A stretch of 64,000 nt of DNA from an uncultured bacterium (GTDB lineage: Bacteria; Bacillota; Clostridia; Lachnospirales; Lachnospiraceae): contig CAMSTY010000003.1 in the NCBI GenBank assembly GCA_947063875.1, positions 35,075 to 99,074 of the forward strand, written 5' to 3'. A program made the position numbers and the translations under genes. Every line of letters begins with the position of its first letter. Position 1 is the first letter of the stretch. The notes beneath the pieces are model-generated. The model did no database searches, had not been told where the DNA came from, and was given only the letters and a program-made list of their open reading frames with translations. Below are positions 1 through 9,205 of this stretch, one piece after another.

Positions 1-252
1 TTTCATGCACTTCTCTGTACCCTTTCCGGCTGTACCAACACGGTTGAGATTTTGGAGGGCCTTTGGAACAAATGCGATTCCTTCAAGTCCATTTACTACT
101 CCCTGGAAGGGCGGAGCAACGACACCTTAGCCGAGCATACCCGCATCATCCAATGTCTGAAAAACCGTGATGTGGCGGGAACCAAACAGGCAATCTTTGA
201 TCACCTGAACGATGTTGTGGACAGCGTCAACTCCCAGGTTAATTTTTCTTAA
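1..252 (+). CDS. GntR-family regulator, C-terminal FCD domain (5' truncated by window)
   Basis: The open frame runs in from base 1 and stops at 250-252, so only the last 83 residues are visible. They read as the end of an FCD ligand-binding domain of FadR-type GntR regulators: a helical stretch with a serine/asparagine-rich turn, then 'EHTRIIQCLKNRD' and 'AIFDHLNDVV', the usual last helices of that fold (family knowledge). The DNA-binding half lies outside the window. It converges on the MBL/Tm-1/aldolase operon, so it could regulate that sugar-acid-like catabolic cluster, but this is inferred from position only. An internal TTG at 52 is not a true start because the frame is open upstream. 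Confidence 0.75.
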   Translation, partial: FHALLCTLSGCTNTVEILEGLWNKCDSFKSIYYSLEGRSNDTLAEHTRIIQCLKNRDVAGTKQAIFDHLNDVVDSVNSQVNFS

Positions 253-334
253 CTGCTATTCTGAGAAATTATTTTGAAGAATATCTATGCAAAACAGGAT
301 ACAAACGCAGTCGGGAAAATAAACGGGAAAGCAA

Positions 335-371
335 ATCCGGCAAAACGCGTCACTGGCGCGTTTTGCCGGAT
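335..371. terminator. Perfect 15-bp hairpin between convergent genes
   Basis: Arms at 335-349 and 357-371 are perfectly complementary (ATCCGGCAAAACGCG and its reverse complement) around a 7-base loop. It sits between the ends of the GntR fragment and the aldolase gene. The minus-strand side is followed by a T-rich GGATTTGCTTT, so it most likely ends the aldolase operon. The plus-strand side has no T-run. Confidence 0.65.
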
Positions 372-373
372 AG

Positions 374-955
374 TTACGATAAAATAGCTATTTGGGCGGT
401 TTCCTCCACAAGTTCTGCCAGATAGACCGCCTCCCGCATATCCCTTCCCATTGTCACCTGCCCGTGGGCCCGGAGAAGAAACCCGCACATGCCCGGATGC
501 TCTGCCAGTTCTTTGAGAATATGGGGAAAGTACTCCTTCGGCACTGCATAAGAGTGGGTATCAAACACCGGCACATAACCATGAAGTTTCATCCGGGAAT
601 GGTGGGTGGCAAAATCCAGTTGGTCATGGGCGGCCGCCCATGCCGTAGCATAGGGAGAATGGCAATGCATAATCGCTCCAATCTGGGGAAAGGTCCGGTA
701 CAAGGCGCCGTGAAGCAGCGCCTCCTTGGAAGGCTTTTTGTCTCCTGCTACCACATTCCCGTCAAAATCGGTAACCACCGCCGTTTCCCTTCCCACCTCG
801 TCAAAAGCAACATCCGTTGCCTTAACCAGCATCAGCTCCCTGCCGGCAATCCGAATACTCAGATTCCCTCCATTGCTCATCTGGTAACCCTGGCGGTAAA
901 ATCTCTTTGCCGCCTGGCTCAGTTCCTTTATCTCCTGTTCATATTCAAAATCCAT
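374..955 (-). CDS. Class II aldolase/adducin family protein
   Basis: The protein has 193 residues from the ATG at 955, which is preceded by GGAAGG and lies 4 bases after the upstream stop. A longer frame to 1027 would overlap the upstream gene and lacks a better ribosome site. Class II aldolases (fuculose-1-phosphate aldolase, ribulose-5-phosphate 4-epimerase) are zinc enzymes that cleave or epimerise phosphosugars. Visible hallmarks are 'SNGGNLSIR' near residue 27, the 'SKEALLHGALY' glutamate near 75, the zinc pair in 'MHCHSPYATAW' near 95, and a later histidine in 'RAHGQVTMG'. It is the last gene of the operon with the Tm-1-like and MBL proteins. The substrate cannot be read from sequence. 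Confidence 0.85.
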   Translation of the reverse strand: MDFEYEQEIKELSQAAKRFYRQGYQMSNGGNLSIRIAGRELMLVKATDVAFDEVGRETAVVTDFDGNVVAGDKKPSKEALLHGALYRTFPQIGAIMHCHSPYATAWAAAHDQLDFATHHSRMKLHGYVPVFDTHSYAVPKEYFPHILKELAEHPGMCGFLLRAHGQVTMGRDMREAVYLAELVEETAQIAILS

Positions 956-959
956 AGCC

Positions 960-2186
960 TCACCTTCCCCCTGCTTCCAATAGCCTTTCCATCTCCTCTG
1001 CACATATATGGGCAAACTCCGGATCACAGAAATTCAGATCATATGTCTTAAAAATAATTTCCGGCTTTAATTCCTTCTCAAAAATCTCCCTCATCTTCCG
1101 TATCGTCTCCGGCTTGTAAAAGAATTCTCCCGGCCTGCTTAAGGTCCGAAGTCCTCCCAGAGGCAAAACCACCTCCGTTCTTCCTCTGGACCGGTTCAGA
1201 CGGCTGACAATGGTTTGGGTGATCTCTAAAATCTCATGCTCATAAAGCCGGGTATGAGTCAGGTCCTTATTGTGCCACACATATCCCCGCTCCTCTGCAT
1301 CCTCAAACAGTTCGTCCGACCGAAGGCAGGCAAAATCAATCCCTCCCGGACAGACCAGCGCAGGGATTCCTGTTTCTGCCGCAGCGCAGAGACGGTTATC
1401 CGCCCCCTTGCTGTATCCGTAACCGCCGAAATATTCTGCCGTCATCTCGTGAAGCGACAGGTCCATGACTGCTCCGATAATCCCCTGCCGGATCAGATCC
1501 TCCATCACTTTTCCCCCGATACCTGTAGAATGGAAGCTGATCGTCCTTCTCCCTCTCTTTGCCAGCTCATCCGATGCCTGCATCACCGTATCATTGGTTA
1601 TCCCCATCAGCGTAGCTGCTATGTAGCACTCTCCTCCGGTATCAATGGACGATGTCCCGGCAGACACCATCCCCACCATGGCGCCTACGGCATTCCCCAG
1701 CACCGCCTGGCTGATCGGATTCATTCCTGCAAAATCCACAATGGAAGGAAGTACCATAATATCCTTATCTCCCACCACCGTATCAAAATACCGATACCCG
1801 CTGGCTATGGTGGAGCAGATCAGCTTTGGAAACCCGACAGGCAGCAGGCGAAGGGCGGCAGAACAGACGACTGTATTCTGCAGTCCGCCCATGCCGATCA
1901 CCCCATCTATCTTCTTTTCCTCATAAAGCAGGCGAGTCATCCGACAGATGCCGTCTGTCATGGCAGAGATCGCTCCGCTTTTGTCCATTTTTGAAACCTG
2001 CTCCCAGGTATAGCCGCTCACGGCAAGGATCTGTTCCCGGGAGATATCCCCCTGAATCGGAACTCTTTCTCCTGTACTGATATCCAAAACCATCGGCTCC
2101 ATACCCGCTGCCCGAATTTTTTCCCTTACAAATACAATCTCGTGATATTTTGTATCACAACATGCAATTACTGCAATTACTGCCAT
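960..2186 (-). CDS. Tm-1-like ATP-binding protein (UPF0261 family)
   Basis: This 408-residue protein starts 'MAVIAVIACCDTKYHE', matching the UPF0261/Tm-1-like family, named after the tomato resistance protein Tm-1 whose N-terminal half binds ATP. Typical motifs are 'DGVIGMGGLQNT' near 95, the Ser/Thr-rich 'GMVSAGTSSIDTGGE' near 172, 'FHSTGIGGKVMEDLI' near 218 and a C-terminal 'PLGGLRTLSRPGEFFY'. Full length for the family. Bacterial members usually sit in catabolic clusters and their reaction is not established. Here it lies 29 bases after the MBL gene and 4 bases before the aldolase, so all three are probably co-transcribed from the promoter at 3093-3121. Confidence 0.88.
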   Translation of the reverse strand: MAVIAVIACCDTKYHEIVFVREKIRAAGMEPMVLDISTGERVPIQGDISREQILAVSGYTWEQVSKMDKSGAISAMTDGICRMTRLLYEEKKIDGVIGMGGLQNTVVCSAALRLLPVGFPKLICSTIASGYRYFDTVVGDKDIMVLPSIVDFAGMNPISQAVLGNAVGAMVGMVSAGTSSIDTGGECYIAATLMGITNDTVMQASDELAKRGRRTISFHSTGIGGKVMEDLIRQGIIGAVMDLSLHEMTAEYFGGYGYSKGADNRLCAAAETGIPALVCPGGIDFACLRSDELFEDAEERGYVWHNKDLTHTRLYEHEILEITQTIVSRLNRSRGRTEVVLPLGGLRTLSRPGEFFYKPETIRKMREIFEKELKPEIIFKTYDLNFCDPEFAHICAEEMERLLEAGGR

Positions 2187-2215
2187 TCCTCTCGAAGTTC
2201 TCTAAACTTCTTATC

Positions 2216-3034
2216 TCACCTGCCTTCCGGTTCCAGGCCAAGGATTGGCGTTTTCTCGATCCGGCCCAGCATTTCTCTGTCGTGGCAGGTCAGAATATGC
2301 TCCAGACTTTCGGAGCGGTCCTTAATCAGCCGAATACTGTTCCACACAGCTACAATATCCGAAAAACGGTTCGGCGGCGTGATATCATAGTGCAGCTTTT
2401 CAATGGGTTTTGTGTTGTCCTTAATAAAAATCGCATCCCCGCAGCAGATATATTTCCCTGCCGCTGTGTCAATCTCCACTGACTGATGTCCAACGGAATG
2501 TCCCGGCGTCTCAAACACCCGGACACCCGGCATGATCTCTGCCTCACCCTCCACCAGCCTCATATCCATCCCCTCAAAGGGCCTGGTAATCCCCAACTGA
2601 GGCGCCTCATAAGATTTGTAATACAGAGGAATGGGATTCATAGCAAACTCATATTCCTTGCGATTTACATAAAATTCCGCATTGGTAAATCTCTCCATAT
2701 AGAAACAATGATCCCAGTGGAGATGGGTAAATACCACAATCCCAATATCTTCCGGCTTATATCCCAGCTTCGCCAGCTGCTCTGTAATGGCCATCCCCTC
2801 CGGCTGGAAGGAGCCGTGGTGATGATAGCGGTCTGCCCGCTCCGTGTCCGACATGCCTGTATCCACCAGCAAAAGCTTGTCCCCGCCTTCCACTAAATAA
2901 GTAAAAACCGGATACTCCTCCTCCTTATCCGATGCCTCCGGATAAAAGGCGATAACTGAATGATGGTACAGATATTGCCTGGGAATCATTGTCACAAATC
3001 CTGTATTAATAGGCCTTATTGTTAATTTACTCAT
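2216..3034 (-). CDS. MBL-fold metallo-hydrolase (N-acyl-homoserine-lactonase-like)
   Basis: The protein has 272 residues from the ATG at 3034. A GGAGG 7 bases upstream decides this start over the 29-residue longer open frame, which would run through the promoter. The metallo-beta-lactamase signature 'FTHLHWDHCFYM' near residue 100 gives the HxHxDH metal motif, and 'ETPGHSVGHQSVEI' and 'CCGDAIF' supply further metal ligands. Length and motif spacing resemble AHL-lactonase-type members (family knowledge), but substrates vary widely. As first gene of an operon with a class II aldolase, a lactone or sugar-acid ester substrate is a reasonable guess, not shown. Confidence 0.85.
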   Translation of the reverse strand: MSKLTIRPINTGFVTMIPRQYLYHHSVIAFYPEASDKEEEYPVFTYLVEGGDKLLLVDTGMSDTERADRYHHHGSFQPEGMAITEQLAKLGYKPEDIGIVVFTHLHWDHCFYMERFTNAEFYVNRKEYEFAMNPIPLYYKSYEAPQLGITRPFEGMDMRLVEGEAEIMPGVRVFETPGHSVGHQSVEIDTAAGKYICCGDAIFIKDNTKPIEKLHYDITPPNRFSDIVAVWNSIRLIKDRSESLEHILTCHDREMLGRIEKTPILGLEPEGR

Positions 3035-3092
3035 ACATGGTACCTCCTGGCTATTGTATATGAGGCATCCATTGTATCCAGTGTCCAATCTG

Positions 3093-3121
3093 ATTATAAA
3101 AAATTCCGGGTCTTTTGTCAA
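3093..3121 (-). promoter_or_regulatory. Consensus sigma-A promoter for the MBL/Tm-1/aldolase operon
   Basis: On the minus strand TTGACA (3116-3121) and TATAAT (3093-3098) are separated by exactly 17 bases, a perfect match to consensus. Just downstream, two ATTGTAT copies start at 3053 and 3071, which could be regulator sites. Confidence 0.85.
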
Positions 3122-3267
3122 TCAGATTTTAAAATCCAGGCTTTTTTATACTCTTAAAAACTGCCTGGCATAATCCGCCATTCCCGCATACCTGCCTGCA
3201 CAGCTTGATAGCGGCCTGGCAGCCGCCTGATAACAGCCGAACCCGACAGGAGTCACCTAAAATTACA

Positions 3268-3287
3268 GGGCTGCCATCTGGCAGCCC
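3268..3287 (-). terminator. Terminator after the DUF4132 gene
   Basis: GGGCTGCCA and TGGCAGCCC form a 9-bp perfect stem with a two-base centre. On the minus strand the T-rich TGTAATTTT follows. The remaining space 3122-3267 shows only a short GCGGC/GCCGC palindrome near 3208-3223 and no gene. Confidence 0.65.
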
Positions 3288-3310
3288 CATACACTATCCT
3301 TATTCTCCCT

Positions 3311-6300
3311 CTACCCCAAAATCTGTTTCAAAATAAACGGGTCCTTAATCTTCTTATCCTCTGCCAGCAGCACAACCTTCGCCATAATCTCTGCCGTCTT
3401 CGGGTCCTCATCGACAAAAGGCAGGAACAATTTGCCCCGCTTCTGGCTGTGCACCGGCAGGATATTCAGCATAGCGCCGCCTTCCTGGTGAACCACGCCG
3501 CTGCCCAGATGGACATTGTAGGAGGCCCGGCTTCCCTGAATCAGCGCATGGCTTCCGGACAGGGTAACATTCTTAAGTCCAAACAAAGGCAGGTTAAATT
3601 CCACAATGGCACGGCGCATCTCGATCGTGGAATGGCTGGTCTCCGGGTCCACGCCGCCGGCATGGGCCACACTGACTGCCAGGTCCACATCCCGCATCAC
3701 CTCGCTGTAAATCAAATCCGGCACCTGTTCCATAGCCAGGGGCTGGAAGGTCTTCCGGTCAGAGAATTCCACCCATTCCAGAGTCGGAGCCTCCACATCG
3801 CTGGGAGAGAACCAGTCTGCCAGGGCATAAATCCGGGCCACAATATTCTCTTTATAATAAATCTTCTGCAGTCCTTCCTCATAGTCCGCCACCCAGCGCC
3901 GCCCCCGCAGGCAGCCCACTGTCTTCCTCGGCTGAATCTGATTTCCGGCGAACATCCGGGAATACTTCTGCTCCGATTCCTCCGGCAGCTTTACATACAG
4001 TTCCCGGAACACCTGCTTAAAGGGCTGACGGATTCCATGGTCAAACAGATATCTCTGATACTCATGCCACTGGCCGGAACCGTACAGATCAAAGGGATGG
4101 GCAATCCGAAGTCCCTCTGTCGGTGAAAGCTTACGCCTCTGTCCGTCCCAAGCGGTCAAATACAGGAAACCCGCCTCCGCCATGTCCTCTTCGGACACAC
4201 TCACGAAGCCGAACTCCCCGCTCGTCCCGTTCACCGCAAACACCAGCGGCTCCAGAATCGCCCGCACCACCGGATTCCCCAGCAGCTGCCCGGCCTCTGC
4301 CGCCATAAAGACATCTCCATGCTCCATGGACTCCTCCATCATGGACCGGGTCCGGGAGTATTGGTCCTTCAGCTTCTTATGGGCCTCCTTCACTTCCAGC
4401 ACATAGGGATTCTTCCCCAGCCGGGAGGGAACCGACTTCAGTTCCTTACCATCTTTCCGGCACAGGACCTGGCTTTTTCCGTCCCCGCCGATTTGCAGGC
4501 AGATCTCCACATCCTCCACCACAGTCCAATCCATCATGGCCGCAAACGCCTTTGCCAGCCGGGACTCCATATTGAGAGTCAGCCGGGTCACATCCCCATA
4601 GCCTGCCCGGACACTTAAATTCACCAGAGCCAGCTCCGCCGCCTTGGCCTCGCTGGCCCGCCTCTGGGCACCGAACTGACGGCTCTCCTTCAAATATTGC
4701 TGAATATATTGATAACGCTCCAGCATATCCTGGTCCCGGTCCTCCCCAAAGGGCACCAGTCCGTAACTCATCAGCAAATCCTTGTTCCGCTTGGCCCCGA
4801 TCTCCTGGCGCAGGGCCTGTAGCGTCACCTTTCCCGTGGCCGCATCCGCATACTTTCTGGCCCGGGAATGAGCCGTGCCGCTGGAAATATACTTGGCGGC
4901 ATTGTAGAGCAGACCGAAATTTTTCTCCCCCAGAAGTCCGTAGGCCTCCTCAAACCAGGTCACGTCAAAGGCTCCGTTTTGCAGTTCTTCCGCCGTCAGG
5001 GGCGTGTACCTGGCAATTATCGCCTTTTTCTGTTCGTCAAAATGTTCGTTCATATGGGCCATAAAATAATAACAGCCGCTCTTTAATCCCTTCCAGCCCA
5101 GATAATCCTGAATCAAGTCAATCCACTGAGGCGCATACATGGCCACCTCAATCAGCCTCGGTTCCTTAATGCTGGTTTTCTTCAGCGCCGCCTTCAAATC
5201 TGCCCCCGTCTCCTCTTTTCCCGGATAGCTGGCCTTCAAAAGACTGCTTAGGACATCCTTTTTCGACCGGCTGCCGCCGCTGTAATACCAGGAATAGTAG
5301 GCCTCCCTGCTTAAGGTATCCTTTCCCAGGGCCATCAGAATCCGCACCAGATAATCAATTCCGCAGATATAGCTGATTCCCCGCATATCCCAGGAAAACT
5401 CCGTCTCTGCCTCCCCGCGGCGCAGTTCCGTATCCACCAGCACCGGCACGATTTTATCATACAGGCTTTGAAGCAGTTCTCCCAGCCAGGTACCCTCCCC
5501 AAGGGCCTGTTCCCCCTTCTGGAAAAGCTGATTGGTCATTTCCCTCCCGAAAAAGCTGTCCAGGACCCGCCGGTTCTGGGTCTTTATCCCTTCTCCCTTT
5601 TTCACCTCGCAGAGCAGCCGCAGACAATCCTCTCTGGCAAAGTACTCCAGCACTGCCTTGTACAAAATATCCTCCGAAACCATCCCCAGATGGTAAGCCT
5701 TCAAAAACCAGTAAGGCCGGATTCCCGTTATGGTATTTTCCTGCCCCACGCCTCCCCCGCTGAAGATAAAACGCCTTCGTTTCCGTTCCTCCTGGCATTT
5801 CACTTCCAGCTGCCAGGCCGCCGCAAAGGCCCGCTTAAAATCTTCCTCATCCTGCCAGCTGGAAAGTCCGCCCAGATACCGGGAAAAGAGAGGCATGCTG
5901 CTGATGGCGGCGGTGCTTTCCAGCTGTCTCCCGCTCCACCCGGTATAAGTATAACGAAGAATCTTATTTTCTCGGCCGATCACCGGCGTCATGGCCTCTG
6001 TTACGGCAATCCCGGTCTCCAGAATCCGTTTTTCATCCCGGTAATGCCAGTGATAGGCCGATACAATATCCCGCACCTGCTTCCCATACTCCAGATCCAG
6101 GGCCTCCGTCTTCAGGGGCATACGCCCAAACACTTTTTCATAGAAAGGAAGGGCCGCCTGGCAGGCGCCGTCGCTTCTCTGATACAGCAGCATTTGCAGT
6201 TCCGCCACTGCCCGGTAATCACCGATTTCTTTTTCATAGAAAGAGGCAAACACTTCCGGCAGCGGATAATCCGTCAGCTTCTGTTCCCAGATCGGCCGGC

Positions 6301-8533
6301 CATAATTCCATTTCCCTTTCAAAAAATGATAAGAATTTCCCAACAGGGTCTTCTCCCCGTTGATGGCCGTATACTCGTAATCCTTATTTTCCCGGATCAG
6401 GCTATCCAGCTTTTTCAGCTTTGCCGCCGCCTCCTGCCAGGTAAAAGGCATACACTCCGCATAAAGCTGATCCGGCGTTTTCGTTGTCTTTCCAGGGCCG
6501 GGAACCTGCAGCGTCTCCGGCGCGTCCGGGTCATAGATCCCATAACCCTTTTTCTCCGATGCCCGCTCCCCGGCCTGGCCTCCCAATTCCTGAAGGAGTA
6601 CCTTTTCCTTATCCGTGGGATTCTCCACCAGTGCAGCCAGCTTTTTCAGTTGCTTGTACAATACGGCCTGTTTTTCATCCTTGGAAAGCCGCAGCAGCAT
6701 ATCCAGGCCCGCGCTGCGCTTTTCCTCCCGCTTATCCTGCAAAAGCCTTTTTAAGCAACCCTCCATTTGCTCCTTGGGTTGTTCCATCAAAAGGCCGATC
6801 AGGGTTTTCCGCAGATTGCTCCTCTTAAACCGTAGCATATCCTCTGTCATGCGGTACTCGGGTTCGGCGAGGGTCAGTGTCTTCACTACACGGACAGCCT
6901 TTGCCGAGGTTTTTGTATCCGCATTTCCCATGTATTGAATCGCCAGTTCCCGCTGCTTTTCATTTTCCGGATCGTACAGCAGGAGATTGAAAAGCACTGC
7001 CCGGATCTCGCTGCCGGCCTCTCCCAGAAGTTCCGCCGTCTCCGTGATTTTCTCCTCATCTCCCAGCAGGTAGGCCAGAAGGGCCTGCTCACTCACAATC
7101 GTGGCAGGCACAAGTTCCACCCGATGCCAGGGGAAGATACAGGGATCATAGACCAGCCCCTTTTTCGGCAACTGGCCGTAAAGCTGCCGAAACCGCCTAT
7201 AGAGCCTTTCCGCCTCCTGCCTGCTGTCATACCAGTCCGAAATTCTCAGCGCCTGAGGCTTCTCCAGATCCGAAGAATACATCCTCTCTCCTATAGCCTT
7301 CCGAATCAGCTTTCCCGTCCGCTCCGCGAATGCCGGCATAAAGGCCGCGGTCAATTCCAAGTCATCGGACTGCTCCAGCAACACTTTTTTGGCCACCCGG
7401 ATACGGATTTGCTCATCGTGAAGACTGTTATTGTAAAAGGAAGCGGTCAGCTTCTGATTTTTCGTCCCCGCCTCCACCAACCGCTCCATGGAACGGATTC
7501 CATCCTCCACCTCATAAAAACCCTGGGCCCACAAAGCCACACTGATGGCAATCGAATCCTCCGTCATCAGCTGCTCCTGGCAGAACTCTTTCTCCCGCAG
7601 GCACCGCCCCATCAGCGTCATCATTTTCCCGTTTATCCGGTCCACATGGTCATAATCCAGAATGCCGATCCAGGTAGACAGCGCCCGCTTCACCGAGGAA
7701 TAGCGCAGCAGATCGTTATCGTCAATCACCTGAAAAAGCTTCAAAAACGCCTCCGGCGTACCCTCGTCCATAGCCTCACAGATCACCTGGCGCAGCCCCT
7801 CCTGAAGACGCGCCGCCAGCAAAAGCCTGCACAGCAAATCCTGCAATTCTTCATGATCGGAGCGTAAAATCCCCAGAATCATCTCCCGATCCAGATAGGC
7901 CGTGTTATTCTCGCTTAAAATCAATTCCTTCATGGCCCCGATCACCGCCTGGTTGCCCCGGTCAATCTCCGCCGCATACAGATAGCTAAAACCCATATTA
8001 AAATAATAGTCGTTGCGGATGTAATCCAGCTTTTCCTCATCCAGCCTCCGCAGCATATAATCCTCCAGCCGCTCCCCGCAGTAGAACAGCTTTTCATAGG
8101 TCTTCAGAAGAGAAAACACTGAAAAAACCTGGGGGCCGTAGCCGGCGGTCCGCACGGTTCTGCGCATCCACCCCTGCGTAAAAGGAAACCGGTTCAGCTT
8201 ATCAATGATGTACAGGTAGGAATCCTGAAATGTCTTCGGCACAAAGACATCCAGCAGCTTCTGCCGGGAGACAGCTATGGCCGAAGGCTTTCCCGGCCGA
8301 AGCCAGGACCCGGACGCATTCTTCGGACAAAACCATTCGGAAGGCTTTTTTTCCGGCGCTCCATAGTACGCCCTTGAAATCTTTAAAAAAACCTCGTTTC
8401 CACCCATCTGCTCGTTCTTCAAAGCCAGGGCCAGTTCCTTCTCTTCCCCTGAAAGCTTTCCAATCCGTTGTTCCAGAGCCTGCCTGCGGCTGTCCGCAAT
8501 CCTCCTTCTGCTGCTCCAGTCGAAATCCGCCAT
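3311..8533 (-). CDS. Very large DUF4132 domain-containing protein
   Basis: The protein has 1740 residues with no signal peptide or membrane segment and many helical leucine- and glutamate-rich stretches. Near residues 1470-1510 it carries 'LRIAHPFDLYGSGQW' followed by 'FDHGIRQPFKQVFRELY', recognisable as the DUF4132 (MolR/YehI-type) core. It ends with a beta-rich part containing 'LPFVDEDPKTAEIMAKVVLLAEDKKIKDP'-like sequence. In E. coli relatives, DUF4132 genes lie with MoxR AAA, VWA and SWIM-domain genes, none of which is present here. The upstream gene ends 2 bases before this start, implying translational coupling. The molecular role of the family is unknown. ATG at 8533 is chosen for its coupling with the preceding stop. 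Confidence 0.85.
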   Translation of the reverse strand: MADFDWSSRRRIADSRRQALEQRIGKLSGEEKELALALKNEQMGGNEVFLKISRAYYGAPEKKPSEWFCPKNASGSWLRPGKPSAIAVSRQKLLDVFVPKTFQDSYLYIIDKLNRFPFTQGWMRRTVRTAGYGPQVFSVFSLLKTYEKLFYCGERLEDYMLRRLDEEKLDYIRNDYYFNMGFSYLYAAEIDRGNQAVIGAMKELILSENNTAYLDREMILGILRSDHEELQDLLCRLLLAARLQEGLRQVICEAMDEGTPEAFLKLFQVIDDNDLLRYSSVKRALSTWIGILDYDHVDRINGKMMTLMGRCLREKEFCQEQLMTEDSIAISVALWAQGFYEVEDGIRSMERLVEAGTKNQKLTASFYNNSLHDEQIRIRVAKKVLLEQSDDLELTAAFMPAFAERTGKLIRKAIGERMYSSDLEKPQALRISDWYDSRQEAERLYRRFRQLYGQLPKKGLVYDPCIFPWHRVELVPATIVSEQALLAYLLGDEEKITETAELLGEAGSEIRAVLFNLLLYDPENEKQRELAIQYMGNADTKTSAKAVRVVKTLTLAEPEYRMTEDMLRFKRSNLRKTLIGLLMEQPKEQMEGCLKRLLQDKREEKRSAGLDMLLRLSKDEKQAVLYKQLKKLAALVENPTDKEKVLLQELGGQAGERASEKKGYGIYDPDAPETLQVPGPGKTTKTPDQLYAECMPFTWQEAAAKLKKLDSLIRENKDYEYTAINGEKTLLGNSYHFLKGKWNYGRPIWEQKLTDYPLPEVFASFYEKEIGDYRAVAELQMLLYQRSDGACQAALPFYEKVFGRMPLKTEALDLEYGKQVRDIVSAYHWHYRDEKRILETGIAVTEAMTPVIGRENKILRYTYTGWSGRQLESTAAISSMPLFSRYLGGLSSWQDEEDFKRAFAAAWQLEVKCQEERKRRRFIFSGGGVGQENTITGIRPYWFLKAYHLGMVSEDILYKAVLEYFAREDCLRLLCEVKKGEGIKTQNRRVLDSFFGREMTNQLFQKGEQALGEGTWLGELLQSLYDKIVPVLVDTELRRGEAETEFSWDMRGISYICGIDYLVRILMALGKDTLSREAYYSWYYSGGSRSKKDVLSSLLKASYPGKEETGADLKAALKKTSIKEPRLIEVAMYAPQWIDLIQDYLGWKGLKSGCYYFMAHMNEHFDEQKKAIIARYTPLTAEELQNGAFDVTWFEEAYGLLGEKNFGLLYNAAKYISSGTAHSRARKYADAATGKVTLQALRQEIGAKRNKDLLMSYGLVPFGEDRDQDMLERYQYIQQYLKESRQFGAQRRASEAKAAELALVNLSVRAGYGDVTRLTLNMESRLAKAFAAMMDWTVVEDVEICLQIGGDGKSQVLCRKDGKELKSVPSRLGKNPYVLEVKEAHKKLKDQYSRTRSMMEESMEHGDVFMAAEAGQLLGNPVVRAILEPLVFAVNGTSGEFGFVSVSEEDMAEAGFLYLTAWDGQRRKLSPTEGLRIAHPFDLYGSGQWHEYQRYLFDHGIRQPFKQVFRELYVKLPEESEQKYSRMFAGNQIQPRKTVGCLRGRRWVADYEEGLQKIYYKENIVARIYALADWFSPSDVEAPTLEWVEFSDRKTFQPLAMEQVPDLIYSEVMRDVDLAVSVAHAGGVDPETSHSTIEMRRAIVEFNLPLFGLKNVTLSGSHALIQGSRASYNVHLGSGVVHQEGGAMLNILPVHSQKRGKLFLPFVDEDPKTAEIMAKVVLLAEDKKIKDPFILKQILG

Positions 8534-8534
8534 A

Positions 8535-9044
8535 TCACCACATCCTTCCTGTCAGCATCGTCAGCCTGACAAATGTAAATACCTTTTCCTCTGTTACCAC
8601 AATCCGCTCCTCCAGTTCCTCCAGAGACTGCCCGTCCATGAATATCCGGTAAATCCCATCCTCAAAGCACTGGATGGCGTTCTTCCCGGCCGCTTTCTTA
8701 TCCGCCTTTTTCTCCCCATAGGAAATCCCGAAGCTGATCTTCCCTTTCTCGGCCTGGTCCTCGATCTCCTCCTTCGTCAGGCAGGCCAGGACCTCAGGAA
8801 GGGCGGCTGGGGAAGAACCGGGGCGGGAAAAATCCTGCAGCAGCATTTCCGACTGCTCCAGCCTGCTGTTATATTCCTCCACCTGGGAATCCACTACCGC
8901 CAGAATCAGTTCCCGCACCGTCCCAGGGCATCCGGCAACCTCGCAGACCGTCTCCTCCACAGCCTTTCGCCGCTTACTCACGCTCTTTACATTCACCCGC
9001 AATTTCACACTTTTGTACCTCCGCAAATTTCTTTGCTGCATCAC
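8535..9044 (-). CDS. Hypothetical 169-residue protein coupled to the DUF4132 gene
   Basis: I do not recognise a family. The protein is very basic at its N-terminus, has a helical glutamate-rich middle, and a C-terminal 'QCFEDGIYRIFMDGQSLEELEERIVV' type stretch. No membrane segment or signal peptide is seen. It could start at GTG 9044 or ATG 9041; neither has a strong ribosome site. Its stop lies 2 bases before the DUF4132 start, so the two proteins are probably made together and may act together. A plausible promoter lies at 9136-9141 (TATAAT on the minus strand). Confidence 0.6.
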   Translation of the reverse strand: MMQQRNLRRYKSVKLRVNVKSVSKRRKAVEETVCEVAGCPGTVRELILAVVDSQVEEYNSRLEQSEMLLQDFSRPGSSPAALPEVLACLTKEEIEDQAEKGKISFGISYGEKKADKKAAGKNAIQCFEDGIYRIFMDGQSLEELEERIVVTEEKVFTFVRLTMLTGRMW

Positions 9045-9135
9045 AAGAAGCGATACACCATGTCCACTGACCTCATGCTTCGCCTTCGGCTCCCATTCGC
9101 TAAATGGCCAGGTATTGCTCTCGCTAAGTGTCCCT

Positions 9136-9164
9136 ATTATATCACCTGGTCAATCATTCTGAAA
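9136..9164 (-). promoter_or_regulatory. Possible promoter for the 169-residue protein and DUF4132 gene
   Basis: A perfect TATAAT at 9136-9141 (minus strand) lies upstream of the small gene, but the -35 region (around TTTCAG) is poor, so the call is tentative. Confidence 0.35.
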
Positions 9165-9205
9165 TATCTATTTTCAAAAAACCGGGGCAAAAACCAGGAC
9201 AATTG

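Noticed and set aside
5468..6754. Long plus-strand open frame of 428 codons
   Set aside because: It is antisense to the DUF4132 gene, low-complexity in composition (many prolines, arginines and leucines), and has no ribosome site. Similar antisense frames lie over purD (14968-16242), aspA (20538-21884) and ribBA (62025-63419).
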